From Nannobrachium achirus (lineage: Eukaryota > Chordata > Actinopteri > Myctophiformes > Myctophidae), in NCBI GenBank assembly GCA_963921795.1, contig OY997649.1:58095778-58159777 (forward strand): a DNA stretch of 64,000 bases, written 5' to 3'. The notes under the pieces were generated by a model that was not told the origin of the DNA, ran no database searches, and worked only from the letters and a program-made list of their open reading frames with translations. Within the stretch, counting starts at the first letter, position 1; the number at the start of each line of letters is the position of its first letter. Both the position numbers and the translations under genes were made by a program. This document shows, in pieces, positions 46,880 through 57,221 of the stretch.

Positions 46880-46955
46880 TGGCCGGCATAGCTCGGGGGT
46901 AGAGAAACCGTTATTAGAGCACGACGGGTTCCCAGTTCGAATCCGGGCTCCCCTG
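46880..46955 (+). mobile_element. tRNA-like SINE head
   Basis: A-box TAGCTCGGGGGTAGAG and B-box AGTTCGAATCC are at roughly tRNA spacing, but the acceptor stem does not close cleanly. Its position in a transposon makes this a SINE head, probably separated from the tail at 47575-47770 by an insertion at about 47041-47520. Confidence 0.6.
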
Positions 46956-47574
46956 TGAGTTAACTCATTTCCTGCGATCCCTGTCGAAACCGGAGATTTC
47001 CCGCTGTACCACTCTGCGATGCCCGAGGAGCACGAAGATTTAATTAGCTTTAATCATTATGAAACGATTAAAAGTATGGTCGCTGTAAATAGCCGCTTTG
47101 GAGACTTTAGGCCCGCCTCCTAACTGTATCCGGTCGTATTTCCCGTTTGGACCGGATCTAGGTTTCCATATCCGGTCTGACGTCCAATCGCAGCTCCGTT
47201 CGCATAGCTTTTCATTGTAAACAAGTGAGCTGACTGCACGGCCATAGAATGGTATTTTTTCACACGTTTTTTTATTATTTTGTAGCAGTTTGATTGGCAT
47301 ATGATCTGCGCACATATCGTCTGCTATGTGCGCGAACGTGTCCACGTGTTACCATAGCGCACAGCTGGCTGTTTCCAATGTTTTTTTATGTAAACACTGG
47401 CGGATAAGCAGGGATACAGCATGGCAACGGATATGTCTATTTCAATGGGTTTTTTTTATTCGAAAGCTGTCACCGAGTCTACACGTCTACTAGATGAGTC
47501 GCGCACAGATCGTACCCACGTTAAAAGGTAAGGACAATTTGGCAGCTGCTTAGTACAGCTATGTTTAAAATGGC

Positions 47575-47770
47575 AGCAAAATTGTTAATGTCGAAGAGTC
47601 GTTGAGCAAGACTCTGAACCCCTAATTGCTCCCGGTGAGTAGGTTGGTGCCTTGCATGGTTTCCTCCGCCACTGGTGTATGAATGTGTGCGTGAATGGGT
47701 GAATGTAATGCACAATCTATGTAAAGCGCCTTGGATAAAAGCGCTATATAAATGCACCATTTACCATTTT
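47575..47770 (+). mobile_element. SINE tail
   Basis: GTAAAGCGCCTTGGATAAAA followed by GCGCTATATAAATGCACCAT and (TTTACCA)n is the characteristic 3' tail of a widespread fish SINE group. Confidence 0.75.
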
Positions 47771-47800
47771 ATTTACCATTTTCACTCTGTATCAAATGTC

Positions 47801-47867
47801 TTTGCCAAAAAATAGCCGATCTACAAGCTCTAATTTTGAGCTTGTAGATCTGCTATTTTTTGGCAAA
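47801..47867. repeat. GATCTACAAG-family hairpin, 30-bp arms
   Basis: TTTGCCAAAAAATAGCCGAT pairs with ATCTGCTATTTTTTGGCAAA, and CTACAAGCTC with GAGCTTGTAG, around TAATTTT. There is one mismatch. Confidence 0.94.
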
Positions 47868-48238
47868 TACTCCCGCCCCAGGATAATGGATTTTGATTTT
47901 TTTGTCGATAATATCGTAAATTTCTTTTGTCACAATAATGGTGATGTGACATTTTCATATCATTCCATCCCTAGAGCTGTCTCCTTAGCCACCACAACGC
48001 TGCTGGGGGTGTGTGGGGGGGGGGGGGGGGGTCGGGGACAAGGCCAGGCCACACAGATAGAATCTCAGTGGGTTGGGACACTCATCCACCCGGTGACATT
48101 AACCAAGAGATATCATCAGTGGCAGATCTCGCATATTCATTTCCACCCGTGGGGGGGGACAAAGAGCTTATAGAACGTTCCCTTTTCAGACGGGGACAAT
48201 TTAATGGCCCGACTTGAACACTTGCGGCCACAGCGCAG

Positions 48239-48240
<2 letters not shown>

Positions 48241-48274
<34 letters not shown>

Positions 48275-48456
48275 GTGCGTGCGTGTCCGCGTGCTTTTGC
48301 GTGCGTGGAGAAAACACTCTTTTGTCCGGTGGTCCCGCGGTGAGAGGCGGGCAGCGCATAACTCCCAGCAGAGAAGCATTCAAGCTGTCCGTCCACTTGT
48401 GCTAGCCAGTAACCACAGTGACCGGTGGCAGGTCCAAACACACTGACCATGACGTA

Positions 48457-48504
<48 letters not shown>
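48241..48504. repeat. Two (GT)n microsatellites
   Basis: Tracts at 48241-48272 and 48459-48504 are separated by about 190 bp of ordinary sequence. Confidence 0.95.
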
Positions 48505-48509
<5 letters not shown>

Positions 48510-49547
48510 CGTGTGTGTGTGTGCGCGTGGTGACGGCTGCTGATAGAATGCGCCACCAGTTAGAGGGTTTAACTTTTGTCCTTTTCTTTGCGCACGTTAT
48601 GAATGTGCACATTGTAAAGCTTCCAACGTGACGTGACATACATTGGAATGTGAAATTAGTTGAAGAAGATCCACTTGTTTTACCAATTTAGACCTGGAAT
48701 CCAGGAAAGTATTTGTGTCATTTAAGTCGTTACTAAATATCGTCTACTGTCTGGCAGAAACCTTGCATTTCCGAGTTTCCAATATGTGTGTTATTTCGTA
48801 AACGAAAGACCTACTTCATCATACAAGTGTGTCACACAAAAGTCGTGAAAAGATCAAATCGCAAGGGGCGGTGTACGGCTATTTTCACTATTTTAAATCG
48901 TTTTGAAAATAATAATAAAAAAATGAGACGTTTTGGATGTACATGGTTTCCACATGATATATTATCAAAAATAGACGTTTTTAGAAAACTGAGGTTAGGA
49001 TTTAGAAGTTGTTTTTAGAATCTAAATCCAATCAAGAAGCTGAGAAAAAAAGGAATTTTATGTCACACCTCGGTTACCGCAGTTACTAGTTTGTTTCAAA
49101 TGTTTTGTATATTTGAGCTGAGTTGGCAATTTCCAGTCATATTTCAGTCATCTGAAATGTTTCAGTATTAGTCTAGTTTTAGTTGACCAAATAAAATAAT
49201 ATTTTAGTCAACAAAATCTACAGTTGATTTAGTCGACAACTGCCTGATTTCTACTTGCTGACGCCTTGTGAGCTTGTAGATCGGCTGTTTTTGGAGTTTG
49301 ACGCAGCCAAGCATAAAATGTCTTGTTTTAGTTCTACTGGATCTCTTCTCCACTATAGTCCATTTTTAGTCATCAAACATATAATTCTCCGAATCTCTGT
49401 CTGTCTGTCTGTCTGAGTGTCTGGAGCAATTGATCTGAATCCGCATGATGACCATTAGCATATAAACACACCTGACATAACTGCGAAGCCCGTTTGTCAC
49501 TTTCACAAATCGTATGCTGTATATTAGCATTTTTATCGTGTAGCCTA
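48505..49547. other. Intron 3 interval with repeat traces
   Basis: A TGTCTGGCAGAAACCTTGCA block is at 48749, a decayed hairpin at 48846-48890 and a right arm TGTGAGCTTGTAGATCGGC at 49267. TTAGTCAACAAAATC-type text at 49190-49240 recurs near 43600 and 62000. Confidence 0.45.
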
Positions 49548-49622
49548 TCTTTTCTGCATCTAGCATGAGGCATATCTAATTCTGCATCTAGCATGAGGCA
49601 TATCTATTCTGCATCTAGCATG
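49548..49622. repeat. 27-28-bp tandem repeat, three copies
   Basis: TCTGCATCTAGCATGAGGCA is repeated, the last copy partial. Confidence 0.9.
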
Positions 49623-50160
49623 AGTGACTGGCCCTGTTACAGCGCCACCAGGAGGCGGGTTTGAGTAAAACACATTTTTGCACAGTACACCTACAGATTT
49701 TGATTTAAAAAATCATGCAGATCGGTACACAGTATCTTTATAACCATTAAACACAACAGGTATTTCTTACATTGGTGCTCCTACATATTATCATGCAAGC
49801 ACCAGTTAAAGTTACTTTCCATCCCTCATATACTGTGTGCACAGTGCACACCCGAAAAACCCACACACGGAGCTCATATCTTCGAACGGGTAAGGGCTAG
49901 TCGTTTTAGTCGACAAAATCAACTGTCGTCTGCTCGTGTTTTTTGCCCTCTGGGATTTCTGGCCACAAAGTGCTAAATATCTTTGTCAGGCCAGCCGGGA
50001 AGTGGAAGTGACCTTCACTATGGGTCAAGCTGAAGCTCATGATCACAATATCTCCCCTCGCCATGCATGGGGTCGCCTCTTGGCTAATTTGACCTGTGAT
50101 TGGTGTAGCAGTATCAGTGAAGGTCACTGTGATTGGTCTACTTTTGTAGGGGTATATATA

Positions 50161-50340
50161 GGGGTGGGCGATATGGGAAAATACAATATCACAATATTTT
50201 TCCAAGCTGTATCACGATACACAATCTTATCACGATTCTTTTTTATGGTTATTTTTTTAAGTTACTTAACAGTACAACCACCTACATTACAAGGTAACAA
50301 AAACTAAAAGAAAAAGGAGTAACAGACCATTTAGACCAGT
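50161..50340. mobile_element. Left part of the GGGGTGGGCGATATGG element
   Basis: It matches the left end of the complete copy at 56611-57213 and breaks off at a CCAGTGGTCCTCAAAG hAT-like end. Confidence 0.7.
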
Positions 50341-51803
50341 GGTCCTCAAAGTAATATTATTCTATCAAATCTCAAAGGTATGGTATTTTGATGGCAGGGA
50401 ACAGACAATAAAAAAGCCTGGCTTTGGCAGTAAAATAGTTAAATAGTCGTGTAATGTACAGTACAGGTATTCAAAAAATACAGTACTTAAGTAAATGTAT
50501 TTTGTTACTAGTGTCCACCACTGCCTATAAAACACAAACATTTGAAACATGTCACTAAAAAAATATATTAAAAAAAAGATGGTCAGCGCATTGCATTCTA
50601 TAAAAAAAGACTCCATTATAATATTTGTCCGTCGTGTGGATATTTTTGGAACTCTGCAATCACTTTATTTAAACGATTTAAGCATTTTTTTGGAGCAGTT
50701 GGAATGTCTATTCACAGAATGTGTTGCCAGGACAGTGAAAGCAAACAGTTTTTTATGATGTGAAACCACAGGCAGTTCTGCAGCATCAGCATATCTCCTT
50801 CCCAGACTTATCTCTGTGGCGGCCGTGCGCTATTCTCGGCCTGTCCTCAACCGCACACATTCTTAGTCCACTAATAATCATGGCAATTTGTCGACTAATC
50901 GATAAGATATAAGTGTGTCGGGGTGGCTTGTCGACGGTAGCCAGGGACAAGGGTGTGAATCCCCTTTTCAACACAACAGGTTCTATGCACGGCAGCCCGA
51001 TCTACCCTTCTTCCTTCACAGGTTTAGTGGAGCTAAGTGGTTCTAAAACTTTTCTGAGTGGTGCTCACTGCTCAGGTCCCGGACCTGAAGCGATGCCTAC
51101 ATCTGGCCTATACATCTTGGCACAAAGCGCTCAAAGTTTGTTGTACGCCCAGGGTCACATTGGCCAAGCTTTGCGGGACGCTTAATGAAATTAACTCATA
51201 ATACAAATGGAACCAAATGTACCCGTAAGAAACAAGTCCATGTGTATACTTTACACACCAATAAGGGGCTATTTGGAGAACACCTCGCGGAACCTTGAGT
51301 GAGCACTTTAAGACCCACTGGTGTAGCAGAGTGTTTCCAGTGAGCCAGCATGCACAATATCACCAGATTGATATTATCATTAGTATCATTGGAGCCTTTA
51401 GGATTTTAAAGACACTGTGCCGTGATTCATTCTCCCTACAACATAATGATTATACTTGGAGGAAGATGTTTTTTTTCTTCAAAAAAAGTGTACAGAAAGT
51501 ACTCATTAAGTATGCTTGGTTGTCAGGTGGGTGGTGACCCAGCTGGAGTTAGCCACACCCACAGTGTTGTTGAATGGTAAAAAGGGGAAGGGATGATATT
51601 ATGATGTCATTATATCAGTGTATTTCAATCGGGGCTTTTGACTCAGAGGCTTTCAGCTTTCAGGAAGTAACCAAAAATACACAGGGAAGTCATATTCGCA
51701 TAACCTGGCGGTCTATTAGAGTAATGTTAACTCCATAGACACATACAAAACAGAAAAAGTACAAAACTTTGGCACCACTTTAACAATTCTGGTTCCTATC
51801 GTC

Positions 51804-51884
51804 CAATGGACCAATCCCCAATCACATACACACCCATTGTAACAGTTACAATGGGTGTGTATGTGATTGGGGATTGGTCCATTG
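51804..51884. repeat. Perfect 81-bp palindrome just upstream of npr3 exon 4
   Basis: Forty-base arms, CAATGGACCAATCCCCAATC followed by ACATACACACCCATTGTAAC and their exact complement, flank a single A. The palindrome ends 25 bp before the first base of exon 4. Confidence 0.96.
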
Positions 51885-51909
51885 AAGATGTGCTTGTTTT
51901 GTGTTTTAG

Positions 51910-52045
51910 ATCAACATGTTTGTGGAGGGCTTCCATGACGCTCTGCTGCTCTACGCCATCGCTCTGCACGAAGCCATGAAGAACGGCTTCAGCAAGAAGG
52001 ACGGAGCCGAGATCACCTCGCGCATGTGGAACAGAACCTTTGAGG
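51910..52045 (+). CDS. npr3: NPR3 coding exon 4
   Basis: Encodes residues 337-381: [20 protein letters not shown] and [20 protein letters not shown] then NRTFE, the conserved segment that closes the membrane-distal and proximal lobes. The acceptor is TGTTTTAG and the donor GTAAAA, phase 0 in and phase 1 out. NRT is a potential glycosylation site shared with human. Confidence 0.96.
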
Positions 52046-52074
52046 GTAAAAAACGCACTTGAAATACAGTATAC

Positions 52075-52505
52075 AGCAAGGGTCTTCAACAGGGGGTCCT
52101 CAGAGTTACTACAGGGGTTCCTCCAAATCTTTGTGTGATAGAAAAAAAAATCTCCTTTTTTATAGCCATTTGAAACTTAGTGTCCTTATTCTCAGAACTT
52201 AAGCCAAAAATAGCATATCTACAAGCTCACACCGATCTACAAGCTCACAACGCCTCGCGCTGCGAGGCGTTGTGAGCTTGTAGATCGGCTATTTTGGCAA
52301 AGAGGTTTGGTGTAGAGGGGGAAAAAAGAGCACACTAAGTGAAAGGTCAAGTTTATTTAGGTTAAATATCTGAAAACACAATTTGACATAAATCCAAAAT
52401 ACACTGATGATTGTGCTGTCAAACGATTAAACTACTGTATATGGAATCTATGAAAAGTGGGGGTCCCTGCTTCATCTCTCTCTCTCAACTAAGGGGTCCC
52501 TGGCA
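52075..52505. mobile_element. CAGGGGTCTTCA-type hAT copy with internal hairpin
   Basis: AAGGGTCTTCAACAGGGGGT at the left and CTCTCAACTAAGGGGTCCCT at the right, in the opposite orientation to 1812-2127. The hairpin 52203-52298 lies in the middle. Confidence 0.65.
52203..52298. repeat. GATCTACAAG-family hairpin with a duplicated left arm
   Basis: GCCAAAAATAGC pairs with GGCTATTTTGGC. The left arm carries ATCTACAAGCTCACA twice (52216 and 52234), so one copy is looped out. The tip GCCTCGCGCTGCGAGGC is perfect. A solitary right arm GAGCATGTAGATCGGC follows at 52509. Confidence 0.9.
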
Positions 52506-53188
52506 TTGTGAGCATGTAGATCGGCTATTTTCACAATGTCTGCCTCTAATATTTCACAATTTGGCCAATGTTTAATATGTCATTTTAGAGGTGTTAAAAA
52601 GTCCTCAAATTGTCACTTTAGAAATGTGCAGATACCCTTAAACTTTATGTTGGTTTGTTTACTGTTGAGTGAGAAAACAATGTTGCACATTAAGCTAATC
52701 ATCCGGGGACCCCCCTGGGGGTTGAGAACCACTGAGTTATTAAGGGGTCCTCAGCCTGAAAGAAAGCAAGCCCTGAGCTAAGTGCTACAGTATTTAGCGA
52801 AGCGCAGCAGGTCTCAGATATGAACCATGTCAGTCCAGGGTGGGTCTACAGTACATGCTGTAAAGAGGGGGGGTTGTTCGGTACTGCTGGCGCATGGGGG
52901 GCACGGGGAACCCGGGCTCCATGCTGCCAGCGCTCTGCATGAAATAACAATGTTCCATTCCGCAGGAATTGTCAAGAGTGGGCTTGTATTTTCTTGTAAA
53001 AAGAAATAATATTTTAGAAATGTCAGGAATCTTTGGAACATAAGATACTGGGGGATGTAATTACAGTTCTCGGGCCGCGAGCCAACAAAAACCCAAATGG
53101 GGATGAGATTCCCTTTTTGATTGGCTGAACCCCGAACCTCTGTCTCTTTCTCTCTCTGTCTCTCTCTCTGTCTCTTTGTCTTTGTCTA

Positions 53189-53222
<34 letters not shown>
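53189..53222. repeat. (CT)n tract in intron 4
   Basis: Interrupted CT repeats run from 53140 to 53240, with the longest pure run near 53190-53222. A second run, 53821-53842, forms the pyrimidine tract of the exon 5 acceptor. Confidence 0.9.
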
Positions 53223-53229
<7 letters not shown>

Positions 53230-53654
53230 GTCTCTCTCTCAGGGGCGTCAATTGGGTATGGCAGGGGTATGCAGCTGCCATACCCTGGGTCCAGGGGGGA
53301 AAATGAAAGTTACTTTTAAATATAAATCCATGAATGTCTCTTTTTCTATCTGTGCTGTATGTTGTTAAATTACAGTAAAATAACTATAAATGCAAAATGT
53401 AACAAAATGGTCACTTTAACAAGATATTATAATTATATTCTCCACACTTGTATTCTCCCCATCCTTACAAAATGGTATATTCCCAGGTTCCGCAGATCAG
53501 CTGCACGGGTGCAATTCATTATTGTTAATTGTGGCACGTTTAGTAACATGCCAAGTTTAGCTGCACTTGAACAACCGTTCCAGGCTGCCATATCCAGCCC
53601 AATAAACCGTAAAAACCTGTGTAGAAAACTGACAAAACTCATTTTTTTCAGATG

Positions 53655-53733
53655 TGAAAATAGCAGATCTACATGCTCACAACGCCTCACAGCGCAAGGC
53701 GTTGTGAACATGTAGATCTGCTATTTTCACAAT
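53655..53733. repeat. GATCTACAAG-family hairpin, CATG variant
   Basis: GTGAAAATAGCAGATCTACA pairs with TGTAGATCTGCTATTTTCAC. CTACATG and CATGTAG carry matched changes. The right flank through GAACCGTGTTATACAAAATG matches 33657-33686 inverted. Confidence 0.92.
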
Positions 53734-53851
53734 AGAACCGTGTTATACAAAATGTAATGCCTCTTTTCCATGAGGACTCCCATCATTGCCATACCCTAGC
53801 TTTTGCTGAACTGACGCCATTGCTCTCTCTCTCTCTCTCTCTCCCTCCCAG

Positions 53852-53946
53852 GGATCGCAGGTCCAGTGTCCATGGACATTAACGGCGACAGAGAGGGAGA
53901 TTTCTCGGTGATGTCGATGACAAACCCTGAAGCAGGCACATATGAG
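53852..53946 (+). CDS. npr3: NPR3 coding exon 5
   Basis: Encodes residues 382-413: [20 protein letters not shown] and [12 protein letters not shown]. The acceptor is CCTCCCAG after a CT tract and the donor GTCAGA, phase 1 in and phase 0 out. The [10 protein letters not shown] motif is conserved with the natriuretic receptor family. Confidence 0.95.
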
Positions 53947-54188
53947 GTCAGAACCAAAGGCCAACATTCATTTTGCAGAAGAAATTATTTAAATTTTTGT
54001 TTGTTCGTTCATTTTGTTTTGACCTTCAGTAAATTTTGATTCGTTTAAAGTGGGTTCGCTAGTTTAGTTTAGTATTTCTGTTTTTGAAAAGGCTGCATTT
54101 TAGCTTAGTTTTGGCGCTAGTTTTAGCATTTCCTTTCTTTCATGGGGTAGTCAGGGCAGAGATTCAACAGTCAGAAAAATCACAAGAG

Positions 54189-54247
54189 TAGCAGATCCAC
54201 AAGCTCACAACACGTTGTGAAGTGATGTGTTGTGGGCTTGTAGATCA
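54189..54247. repeat. GATCTACAAG-family hairpin
   Basis: CACAAGCTCACAACAC pairs with GTGTTGTGGGCTTGTAG. The ACAC/GTGT change is on both arms. Confidence 0.82.
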
Positions 54248-54462
54248 GTATCATTTATTATTTAAAAAAGTGAATAAGGCGATCCAGGCACTCAGGGTTA
54301 AAAGGAGGAATAATCCTTTATTACATTAAAAAGGCAAATGCCGACATGTTTCGACCTTTTGCTAGTTTTAGTACCCCTATTGCACAGCCCTCGTGGATTT
54401 AAAAGCCATGGGGAGAATGAATTGTTTTAAATGTTTTACACCTGTTTTGTTTTGTTTTTTAG

Positions 54463-54577
54463 GTGGTGGCCAATTATTTCGGTGTCAACGGGAGCTTCCA
54501 GGTCCTGGGCTTCAACACGGACTGTTTCACTCTGAGGGGAAAACACAAAACTCATACGGAGATCCCAGACAAATCAT
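54463..54577 (+). CDS. npr3: NPR3 coding exon 6
   Basis: Encodes residues 414-451: VVANYFGVNGSFQVLGFNTD and CFTLRGKHKTHTEIPDKS, the membrane-proximal stalk. The acceptor is TTTTTTAG. The donor GTAAAT after the first base of a Cys codon is required for phase. NGS is a potential glycosylation site. This is the least conserved part of the protein. Confidence 0.92.
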
Positions 54578-54836
54578 GTAAATTAAACCTTGACAAGTCT
54601 TATTTTGATGGTAACTGTTGTATAATCGCAAGTTCGCAACATTACACTCGATGGTTTGCTTTAGCGTGATTATTGGCACTAGTAGCACTACAGTCGGTGT
54701 TGGTAAATTGTCTCTGCCTCGTTCCTGACAGCTTCACTGGCCAATAATCACAGTAAAGCACATTCTCTCGTGTAATATTGCTTAATTATATTATATAAGA
54801 GGTTTATTAATGAATGCTACTCCATTTTCCAAGCAG

Positions 54837-54921
54837 GTGGACTCGGGGTATCGGCTGTGACTGGCATCATAGTTGGAGCTCTGCTGGGAACGGCGCTGCT
54901 CATGGCATTTTACTTCTTCAG
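54837..54921 (+). CDS. npr3: NPR3 coding exon 7 (transmembrane segment)
   Basis: Encodes residues 452-479: the Cys completed at the junction (possibly the interchain-disulfide position), GLGVSAV, then TGIIVGALLGTALLMAFYFF, a clear single membrane span. The acceptor is AAGCAG and the donor GTAAAA. Confidence 0.95.
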
Positions 54922-55228
54922 GTAAAAACATAACCACTCTCAGCCTGGCATGTGGTGATATGTCCAAGACTCAACAATACATTAACAATATATTAACATG
55001 TAAATTAGTCAGACAATCACAAGCATTTGAGCTTAGCCAGACAGTGTGACGTAATGACCAGCAGATATGTGAATGAGGAATAGGAAAAGAGAAACTAAAC
55101 TAACGCTGAAACTTCAATTTGGGCCCCCGGACAAGCGTTTAACTTCTCTTTGGGTTCTTGAGCTAAAAGGTTTTGGAAAGCACTGCTACTTAGGGTTTTA
55201 TTCATGTCTTCTGATTGCTTCCCCGCAG

Positions 55229-55340
55229 GAAGAACTACAGAATAACCATCGAGCGCCGCACGCAACGGGAAGAGTGCGACATCGGGAAGCACCGTCAGCT
55301 CCGAGAGGACTCCATCAGATCCAACTTCTCTGCAGCGTAG
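55229..55340 (+). CDS. npr3: NPR3 coding exon 8 (cytoplasmic tail)
   Basis: Encodes residues 480-516: [20 protein letters not shown] and [17 protein letters not shown], then a TAG stop at 55338-55340. The short basic tail without kinase-like or cyclase domains identifies the clearance receptor rather than NPR1 or NPR2. The basic [11 protein letters not shown] segment corresponds to the Gi-activating region of mammalian NPR3. The acceptor is CCCCGCAG. Confidence 0.96.
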
Positions 55341-55345
55341 AGTAG

Positions 55346-55360
55346 AGCGCCCCCTCATGG
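55346..55360 (-). promoter_or_regulatory. CTCF-like motif after the npr3 stop codon
   Basis: AGCGCCCCCTCATGG is, on the minus strand, CCATGAGGGGGCGCT, close to the CTCF core. It is followed by (GGAA)n. Occupancy is unknown. Confidence 0.45.
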
Positions 55361-55797
55361 AAGGAAGGAAGGAAGGAGTCACCCGTGAAACATTCCCGTT
55401 TTCAGGGAAGCATGAATTGAAATGTGACCAAAGACTGTTTTAAAAGGAGTCATTCTATTTAAATGAAGAGCTAGTTTGTGTTTTATATTCTTTTAAATGT
55501 TTTTTTTTTCTTTTCTTTTTTTTTTACTTTCATAAACTCAGGAACGTTTTGTCACAGTCACAAAGGACCACTCACTTGCATTTCCTCTCTGTACAGAAAA
55601 ATACCGTAATGTATGTAGTAGTGTGACCTGCTCTACCGACGTGAGTTGGGTGTTGCTGGAAATCATTCGGACGAAGAAATAGGATTTGTGTGTCAAAGGA
55701 GCACTTCAGCCATTTTCAGGGACCAATTACTGTATATGAATACAGTAATTGGTCCCCGCTAATGCTCACTACAAGATTCCATTTCTGTCTACTCACT

Positions 55798-56077
55798 CAG
55801 AGGGAGCTTTTCGACCGGCAAAGAACCGGTTCAGGTTCTTTCTCCCGCCTATGGGATGAACCAGAGGTGAGCTTTTCAATGAGAACCGAGTTGGATCGTA
55901 AAAGTTGGTTCGGAACGGGAACCACAAAATCCTTGGTTCCTCTGGTTCAATCATGGTTCGATCTGGTGGAAACGCAAGCCGCTACGCAAGAACGAACCAA
56001 GGTTCAAAGAAAGTTGAACGGCACTGGTTCTTGAACCAAGGTTCTTTTGGTGGAAAAAAGGCCCCTCTGTGTCTCAG
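55798..56077. mobile_element. MITE rich in GAACC/GGTTC
   Basis: GAGGGAGCTTTTCGACC with AAAGAACC at the left is mirrored imperfectly by GGTTCTTTTGGTGGAAAAAA and CCCCTC at the right. More than a dozen GGTTC or GAACC pentamers occur inside. Confidence 0.6.
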
Positions 56078-56610
56078 AGGAGGGCTGTGGACAGTACCGA
56101 AACCCGCCTACCAGTGACATCATCGGTTTCAAGCTTCTTCCTTTTTTTTTGTCCACCAGTGATGTCTTTGACAGCCAGGTTTCTGAACTGTCCACAGACC
56201 ACACCGATGCGACACAGAGTGAGTAGACAGAAAGGTGCCATCTTATAATGACCATTAGTATGAGGACGAATCATATAACGATATGCTTGAAAATGGGTGA
56301 AGCGCTCCTCTAATTCTTGATTTCCAGCTGTTGTTTTGGGGTGTGCAGGCTTTTCAGAACGTATTGTAAATATTACTGCCAATGGTGGAGAACCGTCCGT
56401 TAGCCATTTCCCCCAACAAGTGTAACAACAATATTCATTGTGTGATTTGGTCGTTTAAATATTCATGGCTGTCGTGCTTTCTGGTGTGAACGGGTCCAAA
56501 TCATGAACATTTCCCACATCAAGACTTTCGAGGCCATTTCAACTCCAGGACAGCTCCACGCCGCGCGCTGTGAGCTTGTAGGTCAAGCGCTGCGTCAGTC
56601 GTGCTCCAAA

Positions 56611-57213
56611 TAGGAGTGGGCGATATGGAAAAATACAATATCAAGATATTTTTCCAAGCGGTATCACGATACACAATCTTATCACGATTATTTTTCATGT
56701 TGGTTTTTATGGTTATTTTTCAAGTTACTAGATGCAGAGCCATGATTTTTTCCCCCTTAAAAAAATTATTATTAGGTATTATGATTATACAAGGAGGAAG
56801 ATCTTTTCCAAAAAAGTGTACAGAAAGTTAAAATTAGGTTTTTATGTGTTTTTTTTATGGGACTCTCTGGGTTCCTTTTGGGAGGTCTAAATTTACCCTT
56901 ACAAGTATGTAACTCTGACAGTATACAAATGAAACCAAATGGACCACTTACAGGTCCATATGGTTTCATTTGTATACTGTCAAGAGTTAAGGGGAGACCA
57001 TGCCATTGTAAAGTTTGAGAACTACTGATTTAGACCAAAATGCAGGTTTAAATAAATTCTGCAATGGATCTCTGTTTTAAAAATTCAACAGGATTTTTAC
57101 AAGGCTCTCCCTCATTGTATCACGATATATAAAATATCTCTGAAAAGGCATATTGTGGAGATGATGATGATCAATGATATCAATGAAGTGTATCACCATA
57201 TCGCCCACCCCTA
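56611..57213. mobile_element. hAT-type element with perfect 8-bp target duplication (TAGGAGTGGGCGATATGG ends)
   Basis: The right end is CATATCGCCCACCCCTA. The flanks GCTCCAAA (56603-56610) and GCTCCAAA (57214-57221) are exact. A second palindromic element sits inside at about 56850-57030. Confidence 0.93.
56911..56988. repeat. Hairpin of a second palindrome family (CAAATGGAACC type)
   Basis: CTGACAGTATACAAATGAAA with CCAAATGGACC pairs with GGTCCATATGGTTTCATTTG and TATACTGTCA. Relatives occur at 16925, 17255, 17360, 36795 and 51205. Confidence 0.88.
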
Positions 57214-57221
57214 GCTCCAAA

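Larger units (their letters stand above)
46667..47973. mobile_element. hAT-type element with perfect 8-bp target duplication and nested insertions
   Basis: The ends TATGGATGGGACGATA and ATATCATTCCATCCCTA are flanked by exact GAGCTGTC copies (46659-46666 and 47974-47981). Inside are a tRNA-like head, an unidentified insert, a SINE tail and a GATCTACAAG hairpin. Confidence 0.88.
46556..48060. repeat. Two-unit G-rich tandem repeat split by a hAT insertion
   Basis: AGAGCTGTCCCCTTAGCCAC with AACGCTGCTGGGGGTG (46590-46640) recurs as AGAGCTGTCTCCTTAGCCAC with AACGCTGCTGGGGGTG (47974-48020). The element 46667-47973 lies between. Confidence 0.8.

Noticed and set aside
46880-46955. Functional tRNA gene
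   Set aside because: A and B boxes are present but the cloverleaf does not close well, and it lies in a transposon with SINE sequence nearby.
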